Shown here piece after piece: positions 8,589 to 17,146 of a stretch of DNA of 64,000 nt. The position numbers were made by a program, and so were the translations under genes. Source of the stretch: Pseudomonas sp. RIT-562 (GTDB taxonomy: Bacteria > Pseudomonadota > Gammaproteobacteria > Pseudomonadales > Pseudomonadaceae). The notes beneath the pieces are model-generated. The model saw only the letters and a program-made list of their open reading frames with translations, was not told the origin of the DNA and did no database searches. The first letter of the stretch is position 1, and every line of letters starts with the position of its first letter. The stretch is taken from positions 209,078 through 273,077 of the forward strand of contig NZ_JAPJIV010000005.1 of assembly GCF_026241895.1 (NCBI RefSeq). Reading direction: 5' to 3'.

Positions 8589-9004
8589 TACAAGTCTTCC
8601 TGACGTTCACCAGGTAATGCGTACTGCACCCGTTGGTAGAACGGAAAGACGGTTGAGTAACCCGGGACCGGTGCTTGCTCGGTACCGCTCAGGTGCGGAT
8701 ACACGTACAGCACTAGATCGGGATTGGGCAGGCGAGGGAACAGGTTGCGGATCTCATTCGCCGCTGTGCGAGTGTACGGTTCCTGGAGAGAAGAGGAGAA
8801 ATCTGCCTGAGCCAGCGGGCAGCGTAACTGTTGCCGAGCCTCCAACAGTTGCTGCTGAGTTCCTTGTGAACCGGCGCCGTTCCAGATGTCCAGCATGGTT
8901 TGCTCGCCATGGGGCAAAAGCGTTTCCTTATCGGTGGAACACCCCGTCAGGACCCAGCAGAGCAAGCTAATCCAGGTCAGGCAGAGAAGCATGGTCTTTT
9001 TCAT
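8588..9004 (-). CDS. Conjugative transfer region lipoprotein, TIGR03751 family
   Basis: A 138-residue protein starting MKKTMLLCLTWISLLCWVL, with a lipobox (LTGC) at about residues 19-22, so it is probably anchored in the outer membrane. The conserved NLFPRLPNPDLVLYVYPHL region and the C-terminal VPGYSTVFPFYQRVQYALPGE are the family signature. This is the TraV-like position of the VirB7/TraV-TraK-TraB outer-membrane core. The start at 9004 lies 38 nt inside the end of the TIGR03752 gene. Confidence 0.88.
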   Translation of the reverse strand: MKKTMLLCLTWISLLCWVLTGCSTDKETLLPHGEQTMLDIWNGAGSQGTQQQLLEARQQLRCPLAQADFSSSLQEPYTRTAANEIRNLFPRLPNPDLVLYVYPHLSGTEQAPVPGYSTVFPFYQRVQYALPGERQEDL

Positions 9005-10487
9005 GGCGAACGCTCCGGCCCTTGGGCTCGTAGTCGATGGTGATCTCATGGTCAAGGTGCAGTGCGACCTGTGCTGCAGGTGGTACGTACACGGCAGCAA
9101 AGGCTTCGCCATACAGTTTGTTCACCCACTCGCGGATGTCGCTGACCCCACCACTGAGGATTGAATTCAGCGCGCTGTTGCCCGTGCTGTTGGTGACCCC
9201 GAAGGCACTGCCGCCCGAACTGATCACGCTGCTGTTGTTCCGCTCATCCCCGAGCAGGGCAGCGACCCCGGCGCCGGCTGCGGTGATCAAGCTCTGGCTG
9301 CCGAGGTACTGTTGGGCGTTCGAGCGGCGCTCGCCGGCAATGCAAGGAATGCCATACGGATCGGACAAGTAACCGAGTCCACCGCGGATCTTGTCAGTGT
9401 TCGAGCTCTGGGTGGTGGAGGCATTGCGGCTGGCTACCGCCTTTGGCTGAGGCACCGTGCGGATGGTGCCATCGGTAAACACAAAGGTGATTGACTCGAC
9501 CTGTCCGCGTACGCAAGACAGGGTCCAATCACCGGACGCCGTGCCGCTCATCACGGCACCCGCGACGTCTGGCAGGTCGATGCCGTTGGCGGTCAGGTTC
9601 TCAGGGCCAACCAGCACTTTGAAGGGATAGGGATCATTCACAGTGCCGTCCACCGGGACGCGGCCGATCAGCGCGGTCATGGCGACTGAGCCCATCAATG
9701 TCGCGTTTTCGGGGATGGTGTAGACCGGCTTCGCCCCTTCGGTTCGGTCAACGGATCGCGTCAGGTCACGCTCACCCTTGGTGACTGCACGTAGCTGTTT
9801 CTGGCTGCGATCAATAGGATTGTCTTTCAAGCCTTCCAGTGAGTTGAAGGCGGTAGGCAGACTCAATGCGGGGGAGGAGGTCTTGGTTTTGCCTCGGGTG
9901 TCGGTGCCCGAAGCATCCGAGGGTTCAATCCACTGCAGCGCATCATTGGCAGGATGCTGTCCGTCAAACTGAGCACCGTCGCCAGGCTCGATCCCCAATC
10001 CGATTGGCATATCCTTGCCTTTGCCGGTCAGCCCCGACAACTGATCCTGCAATTGCGTGAGCAGGCCGCGAGCCTGACGACTGTCTTGTTCCGCTTTGAG
10101 TCGGGCCTCGTTGGCTTGGCGGCGGCCTTCGTCGACCTGCTGGGTCACACTGCCAAGCGCGGTCTGGATACGCGAATCGACACTGTTTTCCCGCTCGCGT
10201 AGGCGGTTGTTTTCCGTCTGCAATGAGTCATTGTGTTTCTTCAAACCGAGCATGTCGCTGCGCATGGCCTTCACCTGGCCGACCAGGGTGGCGACCGTGT
10301 CGCGTGGGGTATCGCCTGCAATGCCGAGCGACTTGGCTTGCTCGGCGGATAATTGAATATTGCCCTGATCAACTGGGTGCTCTGGAGAAGGTGTGCTGCC
10401 ACCCGGGACCCAGGTTTTCAGGATGATCAGCACCACGCCCAACAGCGCAGCCGGTACCAGCCATTTGAGCAAGGCGTTAGCTTTCAT
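8967..10487 (-). CDS. Integrating conjugative element protein, TIGR03752 (PFL_4705) family, TraB/VirB10-like
   Basis: A 506-residue protein with an N-terminal membrane anchor (about residues 8-26, LVPAALLGVVLIILKTWV). A long coiled-coil region (about 75-150, many E/Q/R residues) follows, then a periplasmic C-terminal domain containing GVTNSTGNSALNSIL and the final AAVYVPPAAQVALHLDHEI. That is the TraB/VirB10-like scaffold that spans from inner to outer membrane. The start at 10487 (MKANALLKW) overlaps the end of the TIGR03749 gene by 11 nt; residues further upstream in this frame have no family character. Confidence 0.9.
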   Translation of the reverse strand: MKANALLKWLVPAALLGVVLIILKTWVPGGSTPSPEHPVDQGNIQLSAEQAKSLGIAGDTPRDTVATLVGQVKAMRSDMLGLKKHNDSLQTENNRLRERENSVDSRIQTALGSVTQQVDEGRRQANEARLKAEQDSRQARGLLTQLQDQLSGLTGKGKDMPIGLGIEPGDGAQFDGQHPANDALQWIEPSDASGTDTRGKTKTSSPALSLPTAFNSLEGLKDNPIDRSQKQLRAVTKGERDLTRSVDRTEGAKPVYTIPENATLMGSVAMTALIGRVPVDGTVNDPYPFKVLVGPENLTANGIDLPDVAGAVMSGTASGDWTLSCVRGQVESITFVFTDGTIRTVPQPKAVASRNASTTQSSNTDKIRGGLGYLSDPYGIPCIAGERRSNAQQYLGSQSLITAAGAGVAALLGDERNNSSVISSGGSAFGVTNSTGNSALNSILSGGVSDIREWVNKLYGEAFAAVYVPPAAQVALHLDHEITIDYEPKGRSVRHEKDHASLPDLD

Positions 10488-11289
10488 CGTCAGCACCTCG
10501 CGCAACGGGCGGGAGCAGCACGGCTTGCTCGAGGCCGGCACCGCGGGTGACCAGGTAGGCGATCGTGGTGTCTTCAGCGCTGCCGACAGGCCCGAGGAAA
10601 GCATGCTGGAAGGCCGCGGCGAACAGCTTGGCCTGAAGTCGACGCGGATCGAGTTGCACCGTCTCTGAACCACGATTGCGCAATTTCACCGCCGTCACCC
10701 AGTAATCACCGAGTCGCCAGACGGCGATGGGTGTGCTGGACACGTTTTCGGTCGGCAGCAGGGTCGGCAGTTCGGTACGCAGCTTGAGCGGGACGCGGCG
10801 TACACCGGGCAGGGACTCCACGGTGCGCAGCGGCGCGTACAGGCTTTGCGCGGCGTAGCGCGTCAAAGCGACCGGGATCGGTGTGTGTTCTGGAACAGGG
10901 ACGGTGCTAGATTCAGCCTCGGTAGCTTGCCCCTGAGCATTCTTGAGAATACGTACGGGCTCCAGCGGTTGATCGCCGGGAGTGGCCGCGATATCCAGGA
11001 GGATAATCTCGCCCGTCGTGACCGATTGCAGTTGCAGTCGTGTCGGTGCAATGGCTTCTGACGCGCGCAGGTACAGCGTGCCGCCAGTTGATTGCACACG
11101 CAGTTTGCCTGTCAGGGTTGAGGGCACACCGACGCGAACAGCCTCATCGATAAAGACCACTCGTTCCTGATTGATCACCAGCGGGACCGCGAGGGGGAGG
11201 CGTTCCCAGTGCATCAGCTCGACGGCCTGCGCTACAGCTCCCCATAGCATCAGTGCAACGGTGAGTCCCAGGGTAGAAATCCGCTTCAT
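10477..11289 (-). CDS. Integrating conjugative element protein, TIGR03749 (PFL_4704) family, TraK/VirB9-like
   Basis: A 270-residue exported protein with a signal peptide at residues 1-22 (cleavage near AVAQAVE). It contains VELMHWERLPLAVPLVINQERVVF and a beta-rich body, matching the TraK/VirB9-type secretin-like core component. It probably forms the outer-membrane ring with the TIGR03751 lipoprotein and the TIGR03752 scaffold, the same gene order as traV-traB-traK in F-type systems. Its ATG overlaps the end of the upstream TIGR03746 gene by 4 nt. Confidence 0.88.
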   Translation of the reverse strand: MKRISTLGLTVALMLWGAVAQAVELMHWERLPLAVPLVINQERVVFIDEAVRVGVPSTLTGKLRVQSTGGTLYLRASEAIAPTRLQLQSVTTGEIILLDIAATPGDQPLEPVRILKNAQGQATEAESSTVPVPEHTPIPVALTRYAAQSLYAPLRTVESLPGVRRVPLKLRTELPTLLPTENVSSTPIAVWRLGDYWVTAVKLRNRGSETVQLDPRRLQAKLFAAAFQHAFLGPVGSAEDTTIAYLVTRGAGLEQAVLLPPVARGADDES

Positions 11290-11927
11290 GGCTCACCTCC
11301 AGGCAGGGAGATTTTTTGCGGAGTGCCCTGGTAACAATCCAGTGCCAGCCCCCACTTATTGCGTTCGGGGTCCAGATCAAAACGCACCACGCGCAATGGA
11401 TACCGCACCACCACCCGTTTCACCGGTTCGGCGGCGTAATATTCATCGGCATTGAGATCGAGCTTGACCAGCCAGCTGTCGCGGTCGAGTTGCTTGACCC
11501 TGAGTTCCGGATCTTCGCTGTAGCCTCGGCCCAGAATTTCGTAGACGCCACGCACCCGCTGGCGCAGCTCGCCGGCGGCCTTGCGGTACTCATAATCACC
11601 GTCGAGGAAGGCCTTGCAGGCGGGTGTCAGGTAGGACTGCAAGCCATAGATGGCGCGGCGATAATCCTGCTCGCCATCCGAAGGCCAGCGGTTGAGTTGG
11701 CCAAAGATGTACAGGGCAAAGGCATAGACATTCTCTGGGGGGACATCCCACCACTTGCGAGTGCTGCCCGAGCGCAGATCCGGGGGGACATGCACCGTCA
11801 GATCGGTCGGTGCCGAGCGCCAGCCATACCAAAGTCCGGCACAGACCAGGGCCAGAATCACTACCGCCAGACGCAGGCTGAAGATGTGGGCGTGTTGGGC
11901 ATCCACCTTGTTCCGAAAACGATTCAT
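11286..11927 (-). CDS. Integrating conjugative element protein, TIGR03746 (PFL_4703) family, TraE/VirB8-like
   Basis: A 213-residue bitopic inner-membrane protein with one transmembrane segment (about residues 17-38, IFSLRLAVVILALVCAGLWYG) and a periplasmic domain. The VPPENVYAFALYIFGQLNRWP and VVVRYPLRVVRFD segments are typical of the family. The family occupies the TraE/VirB8 assembly-factor role. The start at 11927 is fixed by the ATGA overlap with the TIGR03750 gene; the frame upstream of it is not protein-like. Confidence 0.88.
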   Translation of the reverse strand: MNRFRNKVDAQHAHIFSLRLAVVILALVCAGLWYGWRSAPTDLTVHVPPDLRSGSTRKWWDVPPENVYAFALYIFGQLNRWPSDGEQDYRRAIYGLQSYLTPACKAFLDGDYEYRKAAGELRQRVRGVYEILGRGYSEDPELRVKQLDRDSWLVKLDLNADEYYAAEPVKRVVVRYPLRVVRFDLDPERNKWGLALDCYQGTPQKISLPGGEP

Positions 11928-12337
11928 GGTTGCCACCGGAACAGGGCAGGGCGCAGTCGACGCGAACGGCGAATCGTCCAGGCGCCGGAGTGGAGAATCA
12001 AACTTCCGCGCCCCAGGCGCCAACGGCTGGCGAGTATCCATTCGAGCTTGCGGTACAACCAGGTCTCGGGGCGAGCCCGTTTGGCCCGACGCAAAAGCGT
12101 ACCACCGGCAAATAACACCAGCGCCATGCTTGCGATCATGCTGGTCGGCGCAACGGCAATAGACGAGGTGACGATCCCTAGAGGAACGCCCAGCAGCAGG
12201 CCAATGGCGGCGCCAGTGCCGAGAGCTACCCACATCTCATCATTGGTCAAACCGCGCAGTACGGCAGGATCGCGGTTGAGTCGCTCCGGCAGAAAGACCA
12301 AGGTGCCGTCGGCAAGGCGTTCGATAGTGTCGTTCAT
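11924..12337 (-). CDS. Conjugative transfer protein, TIGR03750 family, TraL-like
   Basis: A 137-residue protein. The N-terminal RLNRDPAVLRGLTNDEMW segment is followed by two transmembrane helices (about residues 39-58 and 63-81) and a basic cytoplasmic tail (RRAKRARPETWLYRKLEW). This layout, including the RGLTNDE motif, defines the family, which holds the TraL/VirB3 position in the transfer operon. It overlaps the TIGR03746 gene by 4 nt and follows the pilin-like TIGR03745 gene by 7 nt. Confidence 0.88.
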   Translation of the reverse strand: MNDTIERLADGTLVFLPERLNRDPAVLRGLTNDEMWVALGTGAAIGLLLGVPLGIVTSSIAVAPTSMIASMALVLFAGGTLLRRAKRARPETWLYRKLEWILASRWRLGRGSLILHSGAWTIRRSRRLRPALFRWQP

Positions 12338-12344
12338 GTCGACC

Positions 12345-12716
12345 TCACAGAATCGCGGCGGCCTTGGTCAGGAACCAGATGATGATCACCACCAACAGGG
12401 CGCCGATGCCGACCACCGCGCCGAGGTCCTTCCAGGTCTTGCGCTGGTTCTGCACGTCGGCATAGACAGTTAGGGAATGCCAAGCCACCCCGAGAAAAGC
12501 GAGCAGGGCGATCAACAAACCGAGCAGGATGCCGCCGTCATAGGCGTAGTTTTTGATCGTCTCGATCAACCCGGAACCTTCACCACGCGAAGGAGCCTCC
12601 ATGGTGGGAAGCTCGGCAAAAGCCAGGCTTGGGCCGAGCACCAACAGCAGGCCGATCAAGCGCTGGCTGGCACGATCACGCAGGTTGTTTTTTAGAGGGG
12701 TAAAGCACTTGAGCAT
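12345..12716 (-). CDS. Integrating conjugative element membrane protein, TIGR03745 family (pilin-like)
   Basis: A 123-residue protein beginning MLKCFTPLKNN. A first hydrophobic segment (about 20-35, ending SLAFAELP) looks like a cleavable signal. Two further helices follow, about residues 62-80 and 97-118. The small hydrophobic product after cleavage fits a pilin-like or VirB2/TraA-position protein, and the family is always next to TIGR03758 and TIGR03750 in this type of ICE. The start is placed at 12716 because it has a good ribosome-binding site (AGGAGATC) 5 nt upstream. Confidence 0.85.
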   Translation of the reverse strand: MLKCFTPLKNNLRDRASQRLIGLLLVLGPSLAFAELPTMEAPSRGEGSGLIETIKNYAYDGGILLGLLIALLAFLGVAWHSLTVYADVQNQRKTWKDLGAVVGIGALLVVIIIWFLTKAAAIL

Positions 12717-12733
12717 GGCAGTGATCTCCTGGA

Positions 12734-12973
12734 TTAGGACAGCGTGAAGAACATCAGGACTAGTAGGGCGAGCAAAACACGTGCGGCGCTGCCGCCAAAC
12801 GCGCCGAAGCGCACACTGCCGGTGGCCCAGCCCCGGTAAGCCGTCCACATCACCCAGGTGCACCAGAGCAAAGCCAGGACGAGAACCAGGGACAACCAGA
12901 GTGTCGAACTGCTCTGTGCCGAGAAACCGGAGGCGTTTTGGAACGCTGCGGTCTGAGCGTCGGTCATGCTCAT
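12734..12973 (-). CDS. Integrating conjugative element protein, TIGR03758 family
   Basis: A 79-residue membrane protein: a short polar start (MSMTDAQTAAFQNASGF), one helix at about residues 25-46 and a second at about 61-79. Small size, two helices and position between the RAQPRD gene and TIGR03745 gene fit the TIGR03758 family, another pilin-like product of these elements. Its start overlaps the RAQPRD stop by 4 nt. Confidence 0.85.
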   Translation of the reverse strand: MSMTDAQTAAFQNASGFSAQSSSTLWLSLVLVLALLWCTWVMWTAYRGWATGSVRFGAFGGSAARVLLALLVLMFFTLS

Positions 12974-13305
12974 GGCGACGGTTCCACGGACGGGATGTCG
13001 AGGCGGTAATCGCCGACCAGCTCACCAGCGTCGTGAGGTTGAGCACGGGAGGGCGACAGATAGTTCTGCATTCCTTGGCGAATGCGTTGGATGTCCTGAG
13101 ACAGGCGGGGATAGTCGAAGCGATAGCGTTCGTTTGGTTCGGAGGTCCTGGCTACCTTAGCTTGCGCCGCAAGGCGCTCAATAGTGTCGACCTGCTGCTG
13201 AACTAGGCTGAGCTGCTCGCGCTCATGAGCAGATGCGGCATAGCCGCCGCTATGGAACGTCATCAATATGAGCAGTAGGCAGATTCGGAAAAATGTAGTC
13301 GGCAT
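12970..13305 (-). CDS. RAQPRD family integrative conjugative element protein
   Basis: A 111-residue exported protein starting MPTTFFRICLLLILM. A signal peptide covers residues 1-24 (cleavage near GGYAASA), and the mature part is helical (EREQLSLVQQQVDTIERLAAQA). The family name comes from a RAQPRD motif; here it reads RAQPHD near residue 89, with the following GELVGDY conserved. It is a periplasmic protein of unknown mechanism found at the head of the pilus-assembly block, and it is the first gene of the leftward block after the plus-strand insert. An alternative start lies 12 codons upstream. Confidence 0.87.
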   Translation of the reverse strand: MPTTFFRICLLLILMTFHSGGYAASAHEREQLSLVQQQVDTIERLAAQAKVARTSEPNERYRFDYPRLSQDIQRIRQGMQNYLSPSRAQPHDAGELVGDYRLDIPSVEPSP

Positions 13306-13604
13306 GTGGATAGCCCATTTGGAGATGGGGCCAGCATTCAACTAACGTCCAGGACTCAGCAGTAAGAAACACGAAACACGCTGCGTCATTTTATTTCGAT
13401 ACAGTCTCTGATCGTGGAGCGAGTTCGAACACCGTATCGAGAGCTACGAAACGCGGAAAAATGACACGATTGGACCGCAAGTACAGCATTGGTTACTCAT
13501 GAAAAACGATTAGTAGCCGTTAACTTTTGATTCCGCTAACAGCATTGTTAGCGGGGCGCAGATAAGCGCGGACGAAATCAGTTAACGAAGAGTGATAGCA
13601 GAGA
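13306..13604. promoter_or_regulatory. Divergent promoter region with a 9-bp hairpin
   Basis: This 299-nt AT-rich gap separates the leftward RAQPRD operon from the rightward membrane-protein gene and must hold both promoters. The clearest structure is a perfect inverted repeat CCGCTAACA-GCAT-TGTTAGCGG (13533-13554), 50 nt before the rightward GTG start. It has no T-run on either side, so an operator or mRNA leader structure is more likely than a terminator. No gene is seen here. Confidence 0.4.
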
Positions 13605-14186
13605 GTGAACATCCAACAAGCAATTCGGCGGTACCGTATTCGACAGGCCGTGGGCTTCTCCTTGATGGTCTTCGGGGGGCTATTTTATTTGGTTTCATCG
13701 TTGATTTTTCTGCACCATCAAGCAGAGACTCTCGCGAGCACAAAATTTTTTGGGCATTTGGGAGGGGTTGTGCAAAATTTAGTAGCCGATGTTTACCAGG
13801 TCACATCACCCTACATCGGTTTTGTATGGGAGCACGCGCCTACCCTCAGCCAGGAAAACCCGCTCAGCTATGGAAATTTGCTGTTTTTCGGTTTGCTGGG
13901 TGTGATGATTATTGGAAAGCAAATTCTCCTTTCCGCTAGCCAACTCAAGAGGCGTGTTCAGGTTCAATTCGAACGTCTTGAGGAAGCTCAGTGGCGCAAC
14001 TCGATGCAAAATGGAGCAGCCACCCAAGTCAACGCAAATCAGATCGGGCAGATCAATTTTTATCAGCAGTCTATGCCGCCGTCCCCTAGCGGTGATTGGT
14101 GGCAGCGGCCGTTGGGTATTGTTGGTTTGTCTATTATTGGCGGTTATGTCGTCGCGATTTTGGCTAAATTCACCGGAATGGTTTAA
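13605..14186 (+). CDS. Plus-strand membrane protein inside the transfer region, function unknown
   Basis: A 193-residue protein starting with GTG (MNIQQAIRRYRIR). There are transmembrane segments at about residues 15-35, 87-107 and 172-191; between the last two are a charged helix (QLKRRVQVQFERLEEAQ) and a glutamine-asparagine stretch (VNANQIGQINFYQQ). I do not recognise a named family. It is encoded against the direction of all neighbouring transfer genes and has lower GC than they do, which suggests an accessory insertion. Small inner-membrane proteins encoded inside transfer operons are often entry-exclusion or surface-interference proteins, so that is a possible role, but nothing in the sequence proves it. 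Confidence 0.75.
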   Translation: MNIQQAIRRYRIRQAVGFSLMVFGGLFYLVSSLIFLHHQAETLASTKFFGHLGGVVQNLVADVYQVTSPYIGFVWEHAPTLSQENPLSYGNLLFFGLLGVMIIGKQILLSASQLKRRVQVQFERLEEAQWRNSMQNGAATQVNANQIGQINFYQQSMPPSPSGDWWQRPLGIVGLSIIGGYVVAILAKFTGMV

Positions 14187-14206
14187 CACGTCAGCGTTAC
14201 ATTTTA

Positions 14207-14938
14207 TTAAATGTATTTTTTAAACGTCGCCGCGGTGATGGCTGTCGTTATTCCGAGCATCATCGCGCAAGGCAAAAAGACGGCCATAGGATTGAGCGAA
14301 AAGGGCAGGGACAGATACATGATCCAGGGTACGAGCAGCAGGGGTATCACTGCTCGTTTAGCTCGGTGATAGACAAAACTGCTTTCTCGCCCGGCTCCAA
14401 ACTTGCGCAGGTCGCGGCGCATCAAACCATCGACAAAACCGGTGAACGAGGCCAACAAAAATAGCGGTGTGGCCAGAGCCAAGATGGTTAGGCGCACTAC
14501 GAAGGTAAAGGTCACATACACCGCCGCCAGTACGAAATCCTCAATGCTCACGTAGAGCTGATTCGCCCAGCTCCAGAAGCCATTGCCCTGGCCCGAAACC
14601 CGCGCCTGCCGGGCAAAATCCTCAAAGCCAGTCTTGACCAGCAGCCACTGATTGAGGAGCTCCAGCCACTGGACAATTGTTTTCCCAGGCTGTTGGATGA
14701 GAAGTGAAGCTTTGAAGTGCTCGCTGAGCCAGCCCAACTCACTGGTTAGCATAGCCTGACTATGCCGCCAGCCCTGATCACCCCAGAACAGTAGCAGCCC
14801 GGCGAACTCGATGAGGATCGAGAACAGCAACGAGGCAATCAGCAAACCGATGATGCGCAGGACTAGGCTGATCGTCGAGATGATCAATCCCGGACGCTGG
14901 ATCGGTTGTGGCGGCGTGTTCTGGGTGGAAGTCGCCAT
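14207..14938 (-). CDS. Integrating conjugative element membrane protein, TIGR03747 family
   Basis: A 243-residue polytopic inner-membrane protein. Helices are at about residues 25-52, 150-180, 200-215 and 225-240, with a LLLFWGDQGWRHSQAMLTSELGWL loop after the first. The RRDLRKFGAGRESSFVYHRAKR segment near residue 195 is a family mark. It always lies beside traD in this class of ICE and may be a partner of the coupling protein at the inner membrane. It follows traD by 90 nt and is read the same way. Confidence 0.88.
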   Translation of the reverse strand: MATSTQNTPPQPIQRPGLIISTISLVLRIIGLLIASLLFSILIEFAGLLLFWGDQGWRHSQAMLTSELGWLSEHFKASLLIQQPGKTIVQWLELLNQWLLVKTGFEDFARQARVSGQGNGFWSWANQLYVSIEDFVLAAVYVTFTFVVRLTILALATPLFLLASFTGFVDGLMRRDLRKFGAGRESSFVYHRAKRAVIPLLLVPWIMYLSLPFSLNPMAVFLPCAMMLGITTAITAATFKKYI

Positions 14939-15017
14939 AGTTCACCCCATTGCGCGCTGCAGAGTTGATGTGGGCAATACGTCTCCTGGATCGTTTTCTG
15001 CTGAATCGAAACCTGTT

Positions 15018-15037
15018 GTGGGGTAGGGCTACCCCAC
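15018..15037 (-). other. Hairpin overlapping the traD stop codon
   Basis: A perfect 9-bp inverted repeat (GTGGGGTAG / CTACCCCAC, 2-nt spacer) contains the TAG stop codon of traD. There is no T-run after it, so it is not a standard terminator; it may slow or protect the mRNA between traD and the TIGR03747 gene. Confidence 0.5.
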
Positions 15038-17146
15038 CTGATCCAGATCGAAGTTGGTAGTTGGGCCGCCACCGCTTGCGCTCCACCATTGCCCCGCCTG
15101 CGCGTTATAGGCCGCCCGCATCCGTTGAGTGAGTTCCTGTAGGTCCTTGGGCATGGCGTCGACGTTGGAGGGTTTTGGCAACGGCATGCGGACTTTCCAG
15201 AGCTGCCCACCGGCCTGGAAGGAGAACATTTGCCCCTTGGGCAAACTGACGATATGAGCAGGCTCGATCAGCGGCACACTGGTGCTGCTGACACGGTCCT
15301 GGGAGGACGAGGTGAAGTCCGTGTTGGCGTCCGGATCGGATGTGTCCGTCGCACCCGACATCAGGGTCTTGGTCAGCACGTTAACCTTGGGTAACTGCTG
15401 GGTGAGCAGTTCAGCGGTGGCGGTTTCGCGCACGCGGAGCATCTGCAGGGTGTTGAAGTTGCCAATCACCTGGCCAGCTTTGGCGCGGTTGCCGATACGT
15501 GCTTCGATATCGCTGAGGGTCTGGGTGTAGGCGGTTACCTGGATACCGGCGCCGCCACCCTTGTTGATCAGGGGGATGAACTCATCGCCCATCAATTCGT
15601 TGAACTCATCAGCGTGCAGGTTTATCGGCAGCTTGTCACTGCTGCTGCCTGATGGGGGCAGGCCGTGGTCAATGCCATGTTTGTAGATGTGGCCCGCGAC
15701 CGAGACCAAATCAGCGAACATGGAGTTGCCCACAGCGGCTGCGACTTCGGCGTCGGTCAGCGCATCCAGGCCGACGTAAACGATGCCGCGTTTGCGAATG
15801 ATCTGCATCCAGTCGAAGATTGGTCGCGGGTCATCTAGGTCGGTGTAGTTGGGGGCCAGCAGTTGGGCGGTCTTGCCGGTGGTGAGTTTCTCCAGCAGCG
15901 GCAGCAGCGAAGCAACGATTTTGTCGAAGTAGGTGCGGTCGTAACGTACTGCCGAGCGCAGTCCATCCAGCACCGGATCGAATACCCGTTTCACCGCCAG
16001 GTACTGTTCGATGGCCACCACACGCTTTTCGCGTCCCACCATATGCCGGGGAATGTTCTTCTCAGTGAGTTTGCCTTCCAGTTGGACGATCACTTCCCAG
16101 GCTTTCGGATCGGTCTTGGCGAAAAACTGCTGAGCGTATTCGATGAACAGCGCGTCTATATTGACCACATGTCGCTGGATCTGCAGGTAGTCTGGGCGCC
16201 GGCCCAACTCGATCAAAGCCCGGGCAATGATGTTGACAAAGCGCCAGGCGAACTCGCGAAAGGCTGCGGAGTTGCCTTCGCCACTGAGTTGCCCAGCGAT
16301 GCGCGATGCTACCTCCGAGATGCGCCCGAAACGTCCCACCGCGTTGTAACGCGCGGAGATCTCTGGCCAGCCTAGATGGAAAACATAGAATTCCTTTTCC
16401 CGACCGGCCCGTTTGGCTTCGACGTACATGCGTTTGAGCAGGTCGGCATCGCCCTTCGGATCGAAGACGATGACCACCTCATGTTCGACGCGGTGAATGT
16501 CCTGGGTGATGTACACCTCGGCGAGTCGCGTCTTGCCGACACGGGTAGTGCCCAGCACCAGGGTGTGTCCGACCCGTTCGCCCAGCGGCAGACTGACTTC
16601 CGTTTCGTTGGGCTCGACCCCATGCAACAGAGGCGAGCCACCGACTGGGGGTAAAGGGCGCAACGGATTGAAGGCACTGTCCCAGGCGGTGACACGGGCC
16701 AGTATCGAGAGCGGAAACGGTGCATGCTCCAGGCGCCGTTCGAGTTCACGGGCCAGCCGGTAGTGGGTCGGTTGGTCGACATAATGGGCGACCGCCGGAT
16801 CCTGGGCCTCGACCAAGCGCTGGGTGTGCAGGCGGGTCCAGCGAAAGCCGCGACCCATGAACAAACGCTTACGACTGACCGGAATCTGCCGGCTGGTCAG
16901 CTCGTAGCGGGGCAGCCGGCGGATATTGCGCCGATAGCGCAACACCTCCCAGGCTTGTCGCAGGCGGATCAGGCCGAACAGGGTATAGGCCAGCGCCGCA
17001 ACCTGCCCGATCTCGGGTGACAGGGCCACGGCCCAGGGCGAGTACACGCACAACACCGCGGCGGCGATGCAGATTGTTACGGTGTACAACTCGACCGCTG
17101 GCCGGAGCTTGGACTCCATCGCATGCTCGGCCATGACCTGACTCAC
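15029..17146 (-). CDS. traD: Type IV conjugative coupling protein TraD (SXT/TOL subfamily, TIGR03743)
   Basis: A 705-residue coupling ATPase that brings the relaxase-DNA complex to the transfer channel. Two N-terminal helices lie at about residues 22-62. Walker A is GTTRVGKT at 199-206 and Walker B is VVIVFDPKGDADL near 225. The TraG_D/TraM-recognition region (PINLHADEFNELMGDEFIPL) follows near residue 495, and a Q-loop-like AYTQTLSDIEARIG after it. The GTG start overlaps the TIGR03765 stop by 4 nt. Length and order are normal for SXT/TOL-type TraD proteins. Confidence 0.93.
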   Translation of the reverse strand: MSQVMAEHAMESKLRPAVELYTVTICIAAAVLCVYSPWAVALSPEIGQVAALAYTLFGLIRLRQAWEVLRYRRNIRRLPRYELTSRQIPVSRKRLFMGRGFRWTRLHTQRLVEAQDPAVAHYVDQPTHYRLARELERRLEHAPFPLSILARVTAWDSAFNPLRPLPPVGGSPLLHGVEPNETEVSLPLGERVGHTLVLGTTRVGKTRLAEVYITQDIHRVEHEVVIVFDPKGDADLLKRMYVEAKRAGREKEFYVFHLGWPEISARYNAVGRFGRISEVASRIAGQLSGEGNSAAFREFAWRFVNIIARALIELGRRPDYLQIQRHVVNIDALFIEYAQQFFAKTDPKAWEVIVQLEGKLTEKNIPRHMVGREKRVVAIEQYLAVKRVFDPVLDGLRSAVRYDRTYFDKIVASLLPLLEKLTTGKTAQLLAPNYTDLDDPRPIFDWMQIIRKRGIVYVGLDALTDAEVAAAVGNSMFADLVSVAGHIYKHGIDHGLPPSGSSSDKLPINLHADEFNELMGDEFIPLINKGGGAGIQVTAYTQTLSDIEARIGNRAKAGQVIGNFNTLQMLRVRETATAELLTQQLPKVNVLTKTLMSGATDTSDPDANTDFTSSSQDRVSSTSVPLIEPAHIVSLPKGQMFSFQAGGQLWKVRMPLPKPSNVDAMPKDLQELTQRMRAAYNAQAGQWWSASGGGPTTNFDLDQVG

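Noticed and set aside
12345..12716. A longer TIGR03745 start reaching to 13046
   Set aside because: The extension runs antiparallel through two well-formed small genes, is arginine-rich, and lacks a ribosome-binding site; the ATG at 12716 has a clear one.
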